Shown here in pieces: positions 1 to 10,500 of a stretch of DNA of 64,000 bases. Within the stretch, counting starts at the first letter, position 1; each line of letters opens with the position of its first letter. Source of the stretch: Cellvibrionales bacterium UBA7375 (lineage in GTDB: Bacteria; Pseudomonadota; Gammaproteobacteria; Pseudomonadales; Porticoccaceae). The translations under genes and the position numbers were made by a program. The notes below the pieces were generated by a model. It did no database searches, was not told where the DNA came from, and saw only the letters and a list, made by a program, of their open reading frames with translations. The stretch covers positions 28,748-92,747 of the forward strand of contig CATAJQ010000015.1 in assembly GCA_949487135.1 (NCBI GenBank). Direction: 5' to 3'.

Positions 1-21
1 GATCAGGGTAGTAATGATACT

Positions 22-636
22 GTGAAACAGGCCATTCATAAGCAGGTTTTAACGCCTTTTTTAGAGCTTCAAAATGCCGCACAAAAAGCCGGTTTCGATC
101 TAAAAATATGTAGTGCCTATAGGTCATTCGATCGTCAGATGCTTATCTGGAACGCAAAGGCCTCTGGCATGCGCCCAGTGATGGATCCTTTTGGTCAGCC
201 GATTAATGTTCAAGATTTAAATCCATGGCAAAAAATCCAAGCTATTCTTCGCTGGTCAGCGCTACCAGGAGCATCGCGCCATCATTGGGGCACAGATTTT
301 GATATTTATGATGCGAGTGAAATGCCTGAGGGTTACCAAATAAAGTTAACACCGGACGAGGTTCAGGGCGATGGACTATTTGCGCCTATGCATGATTGGC
401 TTGATGGCTATTTAGATTCGGCAAAGTCGGGCTTTTATCGCCCCTATGCAGTGGACAAAGGCGGCATTGCTCCCGAGCGTTGGCATCTGAGTTATCGGCC
501 TATTGCCCACAAGTATGCGCAAATGCTTAGTCGCGAGTTGCTTGCGACCAAGCTGAAAAGTTCAGATTTGATCTTGCTAGACGTGGTTCTAGAGCATTTG
601 GATGATATTCTCCAACGCTATATTATAGTCGACTAA
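22..636 (+). CDS. M15-family D-alanyl-D-alanine carboxypeptidase-like protein
   Basis: Motifs SAYRSF..., SRHHWGTDFDIYD, ERWHLSYRP typical of M15B/VanY peptidases. Reading frame is open to the window edge, so the true start may lie upstream. Confidence 0.8.
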   Translation: MKQAIHKQVLTPFLELQNAAQKAGFDLKICSAYRSFDRQMLIWNAKASGMRPVMDPFGQPINVQDLNPWQKIQAILRWSALPGASRHHWGTDFDIYDASEMPEGYQIKLTPDEVQGDGLFAPMHDWLDGYLDSAKSGFYRPYAVDKGGIAPERWHLSYRPIAHKYAQMLSRELLATKLKSSDLILLDVVLEHLDDILQRYIIVD

Positions 637-665
637 CTTATTCAAAAATTTGGGAAAGAGATTTT

Positions 666-1445
666 ATGAGTGCAGCGGATCCTATTTGGGATTTTATTCA
701 AACTGAGGCAGCACAGTTAGCTTCGGAGGAGCCACTTTTAGCCGATTTTTTTCAGCATGCAGTGCTTCAACATAATAGCCTTGAGGCGGTTATTGGACAT
801 GTTTTGGCTGAGACCTTTGCCAACAGTTCAATAGCCAATAATGATATTCAGTCGGTGATTGCTGAAGCTCTTAAGGATGAGCCTCAAATAGGGGTTAGTA
901 TTCGACGAGATATTGAGGCGGCTTTTCAAAGGGATGCTGCATGTCAGTATTATTTGACGCCTTTAATTTATTTTAAAGGGTTTCAAGCACTGCAGTTATA
1001 TCGTATTTCTCATTGGCTATGGACTAATAAGCGCTTTTCTTTTGCGTTGTTTTTGCAAAATAATATTTCTGAAAGATTTGCTGTTGATATCCATCCAGCA
1101 GCACGATTAGGTGATGGCATAATGATTGATCATGCCACTGGTTTGGTTATTGGTGAAACAGCTGTGGTTGGCAATGATGTATCTATCTTACATTCAGTGA
1201 CACTGGGTGGCAGTGGCTGTCATCAGGGTGATCGCCACCCTAAAATAGGTAATGGGGTATTGTTGGCGGCTGGGGCAAAAGTTTTGGGCAATATCAATAT
1301 TGGGCAAGGGGTAAAAGTTGGTGCTGGAAGCCTGGTTTTAGAGTCGGTACCAGATCATGTAACAGTTGCCGGTGTGCCCGCCAAAATTGTCGGAACCCCT
1401 GCTGAAGACAATCCAGCGTTAGAAATGGATCAATATATTGAGTAA
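666..1445 (+). CDS. cysE: Serine O-acetyltransferase
   Basis: Left-handed beta-helix hexapeptide repeats; DIHPAARLGDGIMIDHATGLVIGETAVVGNDVSILHSVTLGG...GDRHPKIG. Confidence 0.93.
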   Translation: MSAADPIWDFIQTEAAQLASEEPLLADFFQHAVLQHNSLEAVIGHVLAETFANSSIANNDIQSVIAEALKDEPQIGVSIRRDIEAAFQRDAACQYYLTPLIYFKGFQALQLYRISHWLWTNKRFSFALFLQNNISERFAVDIHPAARLGDGIMIDHATGLVIGETAVVGNDVSILHSVTLGGSGCHQGDRHPKIGNGVLLAAGAKVLGNINIGQGVKVGAGSLVLESVPDHVTVAGVPAKIVGTPAEDNPALEMDQYIE

Positions 1446-1456
1446 AAGAGGCTATT

Positions 1457-1840
1457 TTGATGCTAAAAAAAATTGTAGCCATTCTGTCTCGACGTTTTAT
1501 TGTTGCCGGCATAAATTCATCTAAAGGGCTTAAAGATGCTTTTCTTAAAGAAGAGGCTTTTCGTGTACAGGTGTTGCTTGGCTTACTGTTTATTCCCCTA
1601 GCTTTTTTGATTGCCACTAGCTATCAACAACTACTGTTGCTGCTATTGGTTTATTTTTTAGTCCTGATCGTTGAGTTGCTAAACACCTGTATTGAGATAG
1701 TTGTCGATCGAATTGGACCTGAATTTCATGAGCTCTCTGGAAGAGCCAAAGATATTGGCTCCGCAGCGGTGGCGCTTTCAATGTTGGTTTTTGTGTTGGT
1801 ATGGACTACGACGATTAGTATAAACCTTGATTTAATATAG
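1457..1840 (+). CDS. dgkA: Diacylglycerol kinase
   Basis: Small membrane protein with EEAFRVQ...ELLNTCIEIVVDRIGPEFHELSGRAKDIGSAAV signature. Confidence 0.93.
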   Translation: MMLKKIVAILSRRFIVAGINSSKGLKDAFLKEEAFRVQVLLGLLFIPLAFLIATSYQQLLLLLLVYFLVLIVELLNTCIEIVVDRIGPEFHELSGRAKDIGSAAVALSMLVFVLVWTTTISINLDLI

Positions 1841-1843
1841 TGC

Positions 1844-3049
1844 TTAATCAAGACAGATACGAATCAAGTACTCCAGCTGCTTATGTAAAAGTTGCATACG
1901 ATTTTCTGAAAAGCCTTGCAAAATAAATTGATGGTTATCGTAGCGTTGGAATTTGGCGATAGAAGTTAAGTCCTCAATATTAAATTGGTTGCAGTGCAAT
2001 AGAATTAAACCCTCCTGAAGATTACTAGCGATATCACTATTTTGCTTTTTAAGAGATAAAAGTGACTGCTCATGCCAAAATCGTGGAGATGTTTCTATGT
2101 CTTTGCTACTGATATTCCAATTAATTTCGAGATCTATGCTTAATTTCTTAGACAGTTGCTCAATCAGTTGTTGCAAGGTATAAACTGCCATTAAGCAAAC
2201 CAGTAAGTGTTGTTTTGAGCAGTCAGTAGAGCGAATAGTAAAGCAAAAGCTGTCTTCCATTCCCTCTAGGCGTTCGCCGCCATACAGTTGTAGTGTTCGT
2301 AAAATACAGTAATCTAATTTTTCAAGAAGATGATCCAAATTATCTTTATTTAGCTGCTGAAGAAGTCGTGGATGATTTTTTATATTGGCACTAATCAGCG
2401 AATAAAAATAGCAATTATTCGGCTCATGGGAGGATTCTCCAGAGGTTGAAAGGAGAGGCTGTATCTTGGTCTCAAGTGTCGAAATCTCATCTGCTAGGGG
2501 CTCGGTTTTACCGGGTAACCGATCGCTGACGCGAGCAATACGCAGAATTATCTGGCCGACAAATCGGAAACTAATATAGGTACTAAAACAAGTAAAAACT
2601 AGCCATAGCAGTAGCCAATTAATAAAAATTTGATGATATTTTTCAATGACAGGTCGACTATCAATAACAATTGAAATAACCCCAGCTTGGGTGTTTTCAA
2701 ATTCAATACTTTGTGAAAAAGTTTCAGTACCCCCAGTTTGACTTTGAGTACTGGCACTTTGAGCGAGAAGTTCTCCGTCCATACCATGCAAGCTAGCACT
2801 CAAAATACGTTGATCTTCGGTAACTCTTTGCAGCGCAACCTGTTGGCTTATAGTATCGTTTCTTAATAGCGGCGTTAGAATTGATTCATGTAACTGATTG
2901 AGTGTTGAATTAGCTATATTTGAAATGGCTTCTTGAGCCAGTTTATCGGTTTGAGTAAACAGTAAAGGCCAGCTAAATAAACCAAAAAGTAGGCACATGC
3001 AGAGTACCGTCGCTGAGGTTTTTTTGGGCATCGAAAGTTGGCGACGCAT
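1844..3049 (-). CDS. AhpA/YtjB (Smp)-like membrane protein
   Basis: N-terminal TM, periplasmic domain, second TM; divergent from serB as ytjB is in enterics. Confidence 0.6.
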   Translation of the reverse strand: MRRQLSMPKKTSATVLCMCLLFGLFSWPLLFTQTDKLAQEAISNIANSTLNQLHESILTPLLRNDTISQQVALQRVTEDQRILSASLHGMDGELLAQSASTQSQTGGTETFSQSIEFENTQAGVISIVIDSRPVIEKYHQIFINWLLLWLVFTCFSTYISFRFVGQIILRIARVSDRLPGKTEPLADEISTLETKIQPLLSTSGESSHEPNNCYFYSLISANIKNHPRLLQQLNKDNLDHLLEKLDYCILRTLQLYGGERLEGMEDSFCFTIRSTDCSKQHLLVCLMAVYTLQQLIEQLSKKLSIDLEINWNISSKDIETSPRFWHEQSLLSLKKQNSDIASNLQEGLILLHCNQFNIEDLTSIAKFQRYDNHQFILQGFSENRMQLLHKQLEYLIRICLD

Positions 3050-3148
3050 GTTTAGCCTTTTTTTTTCAGTTATTTTCCAACATATTCTATCCTATTCTCA
3101 CAGCTTTTATATAATGCATACCCTAGAAACTTTAAATGGACTGACTTT

Positions 3149-4369
3149 GTGAAAGATATACTCCTAATCAATGTGTTTGGTGAAGATAAGCCTGGTGTTA
3201 CCAGTGAAGTAACACGTGTTTTATCATTTTATGACGTAACCATATTAGATATTGGTCAAGCGGTTATCCACGAGCAGTTAAATTTAGGCCTATTAGCGGC
3301 CATTCCAAGCCAAGCGGATACTGATGCCTTAGTTACTGAGGTTGAATCCTGTGTTTCCGATTTAAAGATGCGGGCTAAGTTTTTACCAATTTCCGAACAA
3401 CGCTATCAGCAATGGGTTGATCAGCAGGGTAAGTCGAGACATATAGTGACTCTTTTAGGTCGCAAGATCGAGGCGCAACATTTGGCGGCACTCACCGCAG
3501 TAGTATCAAAGTATCAACTAAATATAGATAAAATTATTAGGCTGTCAGGTCGAATCAACCTGCATGAAAGCGATCAATTAGGACGCGCCTGTGTCGAGTT
3601 TTCGGTTCGTGGTGAGGCTTCTGACCCCCATGCCTTTAAAAAGTCCTTGCTTGAGCTGGCTCATCAGTACGATATAGATATTGCTTTCCAAGAAGATAAT
3701 ATTTTCCGCCGAAATCGTCGACTTGTGGTATTTGATATGGATTCAACCCTAATTGATGCCGAAGTGATCGATGAATTAGCCATTGAGGCCGGTGTTGGTG
3801 AGCAGGTGGCAGGTATTACCGAAGCAGCGATGCAGGGTAAGCTCGATTTTATACAGAGCTTTGAGCAGCGATTAGCACTTCTGAAAGGCTTAGATGCTTC
3901 TGTACTGCCAAAAATAGCTCAGCGTTTAAGACTTAATGAGGGTGCAGAGCATCTTATTAGTACCTTAAAAAAATTAGGCTTCAAAACAGCGATTGTATCC
4001 GGAGGTTTTAGTTTCTTTGGTGAATATCTTCAGCAAATTCTGGGTGTTGACTATGTTTATGCTAACCAGCTTGATGTTAAAGATGGCGTGGTTACTGGCT
4101 GTGTGAAAGGCGACATTATTGACGGTCAGCGCAAGGCGGATTTATTGATAGAGCTAGCAGATCGCGAGGGTCTAATGCTTGAGCAGGTAATCGCCGTAGG
4201 TGATGGCGCTAACGATTTACCAATGCTTGATATTGCGGGCTTAGGTATTGCATTTAGGGCTAAACCGTTGGTTGAGGCTTCAGCTAAGCAGGCTATTTCT
4301 AGCTTGGGTCTGGATGGTATTCTTTATTTGCTCGGCTATTCGGATAAAGACACCGGCATTCTTGGTTAA
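3149..4369 (+). CDS. serB: Phosphoserine phosphatase with N-terminal ACT domains
   Basis: VFDMDSTLIDAEVIDELA, VSGGFSFF, GDGANDLPML motifs; GTG start. Confidence 0.95.
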   Translation: MKDILLINVFGEDKPGVTSEVTRVLSFYDVTILDIGQAVIHEQLNLGLLAAIPSQADTDALVTEVESCVSDLKMRAKFLPISEQRYQQWVDQQGKSRHIVTLLGRKIEAQHLAALTAVVSKYQLNIDKIIRLSGRINLHESDQLGRACVEFSVRGEASDPHAFKKSLLELAHQYDIDIAFQEDNIFRRNRRLVVFDMDSTLIDAEVIDELAIEAGVGEQVAGITEAAMQGKLDFIQSFEQRLALLKGLDASVLPKIAQRLRLNEGAEHLISTLKKLGFKTAIVSGGFSFFGEYLQQILGVDYVYANQLDVKDGVVTGCVKGDIIDGQRKADLLIELADREGLMLEQVIAVGDGANDLPMLDIAGLGIAFRAKPLVEASAKQAISSLGLDGILYLLGYSDKDTGILG

Positions 4370-4463
4370 AGCAAAGTATAGGCGGCGTGGTTTTATGCTT
4401 AGTTAGTTAAAACTACCGTCACATCGGGTATCATATAATTTTACAAATAAGTGAGAACAAATA

Positions 4464-5033
4464 ATGGGCAATTATTCTACCAATGAATTTCGATCCGGTC
4501 TTAAAGTCATGCTAGACGGAGATCCCTGTTCAATTCTAGATAATGAATTTGTTAAGCCGGGTAAGGGGCAAGCGTTTAATCGAGTTAAACTTCGAAATTT
4601 AAAAACGGGTCGAGTATTGGAAAAAACTTTTAAATCAGGCGAGTCTGTTGAAGCTGCGGATGTAATGGATACCGATATGCAGTATCTCTATGAAGACGGT
4701 GATTTTTGGTACTTTATGGAGCCCAATACATTTGAGCAGCATCAGGCTACAGAGACCGCAGTGGGTGATGCAAAGCTATGGCTTAGTGAGCAAGATGTCT
4801 GTGTGGTCACTCTATACAATGGTTCTCCACTTTCAGTCACACCACCCAATCATGTCGAATTAGAGATTGTTGAAACAGATCCAGGCCTGCGTGGTGATAC
4901 AGCTCAGGGTGGCAACAAGCCAGCCAAGCTAATGACTGGCGCCATAGTTAAGGTGCCACTTTTCCTCAATGAAGGTGAAGTTGTTAAGGTAGATACTCGT
5001 ACGGGAGAGTATCAAGGTCGCGTCAAGGATTGA
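4464..5033 (+). CDS. efp: Elongation factor P
   Basis: [45 protein letters not shown]; Lys at the beta-lysylation loop (KPGKGQ). Confidence 0.97.
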   Translation: MGNYSTNEFRSGLKVMLDGDPCSILDNEFVKPGKGQAFNRVKLRNLKTGRVLEKTFKSGESVEAADVMDTDMQYLYEDGDFWYFMEPNTFEQHQATETAVGDAKLWLSEQDVCVVTLYNGSPLSVTPPNHVELEIVETDPGLRGDTAQGGNKPAKLMTGAIVKVPLFLNEGEVVKVDTRTGEYQGRVKD

Positions 5034-5060
5034 TCTCTAATTAGATTAGAGAGGTTTATC

Positions 5061-6023
5061 ATAGATACTTGGCAACCGAGCGCACATCCGAAGGTATTAC
5101 GCACAAGAGCAAAGTTACTTGCTTTGCTGCGGGAGTTCTTCGCTGAGCGCTCGGTATTAGAGGTTGATCCGCCATTATTGGCCAAAGCCACAGTTACCGA
5201 TCCCTATATTGAAAGCATAAGTGCTCAAATGGGCGGTGAGATTAGCTATTTGCAAACTTCCCCTGAATTTTTTATGAAGCGGATGTTGGCCTCCGGTTTG
5301 GGTGATATTTATAGTTTGTCTAAGGCCTTTCGTGATGCCGAACAGGGTGCGCGTCACAACCCAGAGTTTACTCTTCTAGAGTGGTATCGCGTGGGCTGGG
5401 ATGAATTTCAATTAATACAAGAAATTGAAACGCTAGTCGCCACTGTTTTTAATCAATTTAATCAGTCTGCAATTAATATTGAGCGTTTAAGTTACCACGA
5501 TTGTTTTGCGCAGATATTGCAACTCGATCCTCACACAGTCTCGCTTGAATCTCTTCAAGCCACAGCAGTAGGTCAGGGTTATACAGAGTGGTCAAACGAA
5601 ACTCGAGCCAATTGCTTAGATCTTCTGTTTAGTGAAATGATTGAGCCAAAATTACCCAGCGGCTTGGTAACTGTTTATGACTATCCTGCCTGTCAATCAG
5701 CGCTAGCCCAAACTTATACTGACAACCATGGCAAGCTAGTCAGTCGCCGATTTGAAGTGTTCTTAAATTGCGTAGAATTGGCTAATGGTTATTTTGAGCT
5801 AACAGATGCACAGCAACAACAGCAGCGTTTTACTGCAGATATTATGCAGAGAAAGCAAGCTAAAAAGCCTGAGATGATAATTGATGCAAAACTTGATCAA
5901 GCAATGAGAGCTGGCCTTCCAAGCGCTAGTGGGGTTGCCTTGGGTGTTGACAGATTACTGATGCAACTCTGTGGACTAAGCTCGATTGAAGAGGTTTTAG
6001 CCTTTCCTTGGAGTCGATGCTAG
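5061..6023 (+). CDS. epmA: EF-P beta-lysylation protein EpmA (PoxA/GenX, LysRS-like); start uncertain
   Basis: REFFAERSVLEVDPPLLAKATVTDPYIES...TSPEFFMKRMLASG. Upstream in-frame codons encode the conserved WQPSA N-terminus but contain no ATG/GTG/TTG; ATA (5061) or ATC (5058) follow GAGAGG. The ORF track start is TTG at 5124. Confidence 0.88.
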   Translation: MDTWQPSAHPKVLRTRAKLLALLREFFAERSVLEVDPPLLAKATVTDPYIESISAQMGGEISYLQTSPEFFMKRMLASGLGDIYSLSKAFRDAEQGARHNPEFTLLEWYRVGWDEFQLIQEIETLVATVFNQFNQSAINIERLSYHDCFAQILQLDPHTVSLESLQATAVGQGYTEWSNETRANCLDLLFSEMIEPKLPSGLVTVYDYPACQSALAQTYTDNHGKLVSRRFEVFLNCVELANGYFELTDAQQQQQRFTADIMQRKQAKKPEMIIDAKLDQAMRAGLPSASGVALGVDRLLMQLCGLSSIEEVLAFPWSRC

Positions 6024-6823
6024 CACGGCTTAAAGTAATGATTCATAGCTTTTGAAGGCTCGTTGTCATTGGCCTTGCCCACAACTTCGGCGGGAACTCC
6101 TGCAATAATTGAGTGAGCGGGAACCGATTTAAGTACCACGCTTGAGGCGGCGACCATCGCGCCCTCGCCAATTTCTATATTACCTAAAATTTTAGCCCCG
6201 GGCCCTAAAAGAACACCCTTTCTAATTTTTGGGTGTCGATCACCGCTTTCCTTTCCGGTTCCGCCAAGTGTTACAGATTGCATAATTGAAACGCTGTCCT
6301 CAACCACGGCAGTTTCGCCAATAACTAGGCCGGTGGCATGATCAATCAAAATACCCGAACCGATGGTAGCTGCCGGGTGAATATCGACTGCAAAATGAGT
6401 TGAGATACTATATTGTAGCATCAGCGCCAGTGATTGATTGCCTTTTAGCCAGAGGCTATGTGTCACTCTATAAGCCTGGAGTGCCAAAAACCCCTTAAAG
6501 TATAGAAATGGCGTACTGTAAACAGAGCATGCAGAATCCCTATCCACAGTTGCTTGGATATCGCGAGCTGTGGCATAGAGTATATGCTCACTGGCAAACG
6601 CTTCACGCATCAATGGTGTTAATAGCGCCAGCGGCAGGGCATGATTGGAAAGCTTATTGGCTAGGTGAAAGCTTAGCGAATCGCCCATAGAGCTATGATC
6701 CAGAATTGTTGATTGCAAAAATTGTTGTAGCATTGGCTCCTGTTTGAGCGCAATTGTTGTTTCATCAATAATTTTTTGCCAAATAGTATCTATTGATTGC
6801 TGTCTATTCACCGGTTTATCCAT
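6020..6823 (-). CDS. cysE: Serine O-acetyltransferase (second copy in window)
   Basis: DIHPAATIGSGILIDHATGLVIGETAVVEDSVSIMQSVTLGGTGKESGDRHPKIRKGVLLG; clearly related to 666..1445. Confidence 0.92.
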   Translation of the reverse strand: MDKPVNRQQSIDTIWQKIIDETTIALKQEPMLQQFLQSTILDHSSMGDSLSFHLANKLSNHALPLALLTPLMREAFASEHILYATARDIQATVDRDSACSVYSTPFLYFKGFLALQAYRVTHSLWLKGNQSLALMLQYSISTHFAVDIHPAATIGSGILIDHATGLVIGETAVVEDSVSIMQSVTLGGTGKESGDRHPKIRKGVLLGPGAKILGNIEIGEGAMVAASSVVLKSVPAHSIIAGVPAEVVGKANDNEPSKAMNHYFKPC

Positions 6824-6838
6824 TGAATCATTAAAGAA

Positions 6839-7600
6839 CTACATTTTGATCGAGCTTGAGTGATTATGCCAGCTTGTTTTTGCAATGCACCATAAATCAA
6901 CTGATTTGGCGCCCGCCTTAAGTAGAGATGCTGTGGCTGCTTTAGCAGTAGACCCTGTTGTAATTACATCATCAACCAGTGCGATGGTTTTGCCTTTGAT
7001 TTCATATTGATTTTTTGTATTAAAGGTAGAAGCTGAAAGCTTTACGCGCTGTTGTCGAGTTTGTAATTGCTGTGGTTCACCCAGCTGTTTACGCCTACAA
7101 ATGTGGGTCAAAAGTACAGCTTCCGTTAATTTAGTGGATAAAAAATAAGCAATTGATTCACTCTGATTAAAACCTCTAGTCAGCATTTTTAGTGGGTGAA
7201 TAGGCATAGGGATAATAATTTGCGGTAAATTGTTTTCCTTATAGCGGGCATATAAATGATCGGCAAAAAGCAGGCTGAGCTGTTTTGTCTCTGCCGCATA
7301 AGGATTTTTTTTAATCTGTTGTATAGCTGAAGAAACTGGGTAGCTATAGTTGCACAGGGTAAAACAGCGACGAAAATTAGGGGGTTTCTTTTGGCATTCT
7401 GGGCATATGCCTATACAGGGCAGTGGTTCTGCGCATTTTAGGCAAAAATTATCTACATAGGGTAGTTTTTCGATGCAGTTTGAACATAGGGTTTGCTGTG
7501 CTGCATCTAGACTTTCTCGGCACAGGTTGCATGAGCCGGGAAAAACAAGTTTCTTTAGTGCCAGTATATATGTAGCAAAATCCATTTTGCTAGGAATCAA
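6839..7600 (-). CDS. ComF family protein (phosphoribosyltransferase fold)
   Basis: N-terminal Cys-rich zinc-ribbon-like region and IALVDDVITTGSTAKAA PRPP motif. Confidence 0.85.
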   Translation of the reverse strand: MIPSKMDFATYILALKKLVFPGSCNLCRESLDAAQQTLCSNCIEKLPYVDNFCLKCAEPLPCIGICPECQKKPPNFRRCFTLCNYSYPVSSAIQQIKKNPYAAETKQLSLLFADHLYARYKENNLPQIIIPMPIHPLKMLTRGFNQSESIAYFLSTKLTEAVLLTHICRRKQLGEPQQLQTRQQRVKLSASTFNTKNQYEIKGKTIALVDDVITTGSTAKAATASLLKAGAKSVDLWCIAKTSWHNHSSSIKM

Positions 7601-7638
7601 TAAAGACCTCCTGTCGATTTAAAGCCTAAAAGCGCAGA

Positions 7639-8163
7639 CTAGATTACCTTGCTTGTAGGGTCATCGTCTTCATCTTCACTATCACTTAAATTTTCATTGG
7701 TAGTGTCTGTTTGCGCTTTGGACTCTTCATTTTCGGCTAGACCATAATCTTCACTGAGGATACCGCCTGGTACCTTTGGCGCATAGTCGCGTGGTGGTTG
7801 AACATCTTCAGCGCTAATTAAAGGGTTGCCATCTTCATCAGTAAGATTCAGGTCTGAGCCGCCAGACTTCAGTAATTGTCGGCCAATTTCTGGACTAGCT
7901 AGACGAATAGCGCTAGTAGCAAGGTGCTCATGAATCTGACGATAGCTCTGCGACATACTGGTAGTTAAATGAGATACTTTTAAAAAGTGCTCAGTCACTT
8001 CCTGTTGGTAGCGTTTGAGTTGACGCTCGGATTGAGCCAATTTTTTTTCTAAATCTCGAACCGAGTGGTCACCCGATTTGTTCTGGCGAGCAAATAGATG
8101 TCCAAGGCCAGCACCAATAAGAAAAAATGTTGCCGCTGTGATAATAATTGTTAACGTGCTCAT
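7639..8163 (-). CDS. YhcB/ZapG-like DUF1043 protein
   Basis: N-terminal TM, coiled coil, FLKVSHLTTSMSQSYRQIHEHLATSA; next to zapE. Confidence 0.75.
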   Translation of the reverse strand: MSTLTIIITAATFFLIGAGLGHLFARQNKSGDHSVRDLEKKLAQSERQLKRYQQEVTEHFLKVSHLTTSMSQSYRQIHEHLATSAIRLASPEIGRQLLKSGGSDLNLTDEDGNPLISAEDVQPPRDYAPKVPGGILSEDYGLAENEESKAQTDTTNENLSDSEDEDDDPTSKVI

Positions 8164-8360
8164 GCTTTCCTCTAAAAATTCAACTAATTGCCGTATAGTT
8201 TAATACCTTTATTGTACCCCAATATAGAGATATATACTGCATTATGCCATTTCAAAGTATTCCATAGCTGATTACAAGCGTGCAAATAATCATGCTATGG
8301 GTTGTTTTGACAACAATGGATAGGTAGAGTGCTGACAGCCGAAATTCATTGTGTAGATTA

Positions 8361-9476
8361 ATGACAACTCCAAAACAGCGTTACTATGATGATTTAACTC
8401 GTGAGGGCTTTGTCGCTGACAATGCCCAAAAGCAGGCTGTCGATCTTCTAGATAGCCTCTATCATCGTCTTGTTGCGAAAAATAACAAAGCACAAGAAGT
8501 AAGCTTGTTTGACCGGCTTAAAGGTCTTGTTGTAGATCCAAAAGCAACTCCAGAGTACGGTCTTTATCTATGGGGTGGTGTGGGTCGAGGTAAAACCTAT
8601 CTGATGGATAGTTTTTATGAGTCACTGCCTTTTGCTGCCAAAATGCGCATCCATTTTCATCGCTTTATGCGTCGAGTTCACGCGGATCTGAGAATTTATA
8701 AAGGTCACGCAAATCCATTGGAAAGAGTTGCTGAAAAAATTTCTAGCGAAACAGATATTATTTGTTTTGATGAGTTTTTTGTCAGTGATATTACTGATGC
8801 GATGATCTTGGGCACTCTATTTGAGGCGCTTTTTGCACGCGGCGTCTGTTTGGTGGCGACCTCTAATATACAGCCTGCAGGGCTGTATAAAAATGGTTTG
8901 CAGCGGCAACGTTTTTTGCCAGCAATTGCCCTAATAGAGCAGCACTGTCAGGTTGTTAATGTCGATGGAGGCTCCGATTATCGCCTCAGAGCGCTGGCCA
9001 ATACCTCTCTCTATCATTCGCCGTTAAATGATCAAACACACCACGCTGTTACAGGAATTTTTGAAAGCTTAGTCGCCAATGATAAAAGCATAGTTCGCGA
9101 CAGTAGTCTTAGGGTTAATGATAGGGCCATCCCTGTGGTGGCTATGACCTCTGATGTAATTTGGTTTGATTTTTTTGCGATTTGTGATGGCCCGCGAAGC
9201 CAGAATGACTACATAGATATCGCCTGTGAGTTTCATGCCGTAGTTATTAGTAATGTGCCTGTGCTCGATAGTGAAAAAGAGGACTGTGCAAGAAGATTTA
9301 TCAACTTGGTGGATGAATTTTATGATCGCAATGTAAAGCTCGCAATATCGGCTGAGTTTTCGTTACAGACGCTTTATCAAGGGACTAAATTGTCATTTGA
9401 GTTTGAGCGAACCCAAAGTCGCTTAATTGAAATGCAAAGTTTAGCATTTTTGTCTCAAGCGCATCAGGTCGACTAA
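8361..9476 (+). CDS. zapE: Cell division protein ZapE (AFG1-like ATPase)
   Basis: LYLWGGVGRGKTYLMDSFYESLPF, RIHFHRFMRRVHADL, ICFDEFFVSDITDAM; upstream of rplM. Confidence 0.93.
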   Translation: MTTPKQRYYDDLTREGFVADNAQKQAVDLLDSLYHRLVAKNNKAQEVSLFDRLKGLVVDPKATPEYGLYLWGGVGRGKTYLMDSFYESLPFAAKMRIHFHRFMRRVHADLRIYKGHANPLERVAEKISSETDIICFDEFFVSDITDAMILGTLFEALFARGVCLVATSNIQPAGLYKNGLQRQRFLPAIALIEQHCQVVNVDGGSDYRLRALANTSLYHSPLNDQTHHAVTGIFESLVANDKSIVRDSSLRVNDRAIPVVAMTSDVIWFDFFAICDGPRSQNDYIDIACEFHAVVISNVPVLDSEKEDCARRFINLVDEFYDRNVKLAISAEFSLQTLYQGTKLSFEFERTQSRLIEMQSLAFLSQAHQVD

Positions 9477-9650
9477 TAAATGACACCGTTTTTTTAGGCC
9501 CAAGCGCAGAATTAAATCGTGTTTTCATCAAATATTGGCCGACATAAGAAAAAAAGTTGGTTTTTACATCAATCAGCACTTGTAATAGAGCCATATGCTC
9601 TTTACAATTCGCCCCCTTTTTTGGGATAGCCCAAGCTTAGGCAGGAACTA

Positions 9651-10079
9651 ATGAAAACTTATAGTGCAAAAGCAGAATCAGTAGAACGCGATTGGTATGT
9701 TGTAGATGCGGCCGGAAAAACTCTGGGTCGTTTGGCAACTGAGGTTGCGTCACGCTTGCGTGGAAAACACAAGCCAGAATACACTCCTCACGTTGACACT
9801 GGCGATTACATCGTCGTTCTTAACGCTGAGAAAATCACTGTGACTGGCAATAAAGCCAAGAACAAAATTTATTATTCTCACACTGAATATCCAGGTGGTA
9901 TCAAGGATATCAGTTTTGAAAAGTTATTGGATAAAGCGCCAGAGCGTGTTATTCAATCGGCTGTCAAAGGCATGTTGCCAAAAGGTCCTCTTGGACGTGA
10001 GATGTTCAGAAAGCTTAAAGTATATGTAGGCTCAGAGCATCCTCATATGGCACAACAGCCTCAGACTCTAGAACTGTAA
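9651..10079 (+). CDS. rplM: 50S ribosomal protein L13
   Basis: [54 protein letters not shown]. Confidence 0.98.
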   Translation: MKTYSAKAESVERDWYVVDAAGKTLGRLATEVASRLRGKHKPEYTPHVDTGDYIVVLNAEKITVTGNKAKNKIYYSHTEYPGGIKDISFEKLLDKAPERVIQSAVKGMLPKGPLGREMFRKLKVYVGSEHPHMAQQPQTLEL

Positions 10080-10091
10080 CGGAATTAAATC

Positions 10092-10484
10092 ATGGCAGAC
10101 ACTCAATATTACGGCACTGGCCGACGCAAAACATCAGCGGCACGCGTATTCCTTAAAAGCGGAAAAGGCGATATCTCAGTAAATGATCGTTCTTTAGATA
10201 CTTACTTCGGTCGTGAAGTTGCCCGAATGATTGTTCGCCAACCCTTCGATGTGGTTGAGCTAACGGATAAATTCGATGTTAAAATATCTGTAACAGGTGG
10301 TGGTAGCTTTGGACAAGCTGGCGCTATTCGTCACGGTATTGCGCGCGCACTGGTTGAGTACGATGAAAACCTTCGCCCTTCACTAAGAAAGGCCGGTTTC
10401 CTTACTCGAGATGCTCGTCAGGTTGAGCGTAAAAAGGTTGGTTTACACAAGGCACGCAAACGTCCTCAGTTCTCCAAGCGTTAA
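10092..10484 (+). CDS. rpsI: 30S ribosomal protein S9
   Basis: [17 protein letters not shown]...[27 protein letters not shown]. Confidence 0.98.
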   Translation: MADTQYYGTGRRKTSAARVFLKSGKGDISVNDRSLDTYFGREVARMIVRQPFDVVELTDKFDVKISVTGGGSFGQAGAIRHGIARALVEYDENLRPSLRKAGFLTRDARQVERKKVGLHKARKRPQFSKR

Positions 10485-10500
10485 TATGCATAGTTTTAGT

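Noticed and set aside
9600-9650. Possible L13 autoregulatory leader upstream of rplM (GCCcaagcttaGGC and nearby short complementarities)
   Set aside because: Stem is very short and I could not show a convincing conserved structure by eye.
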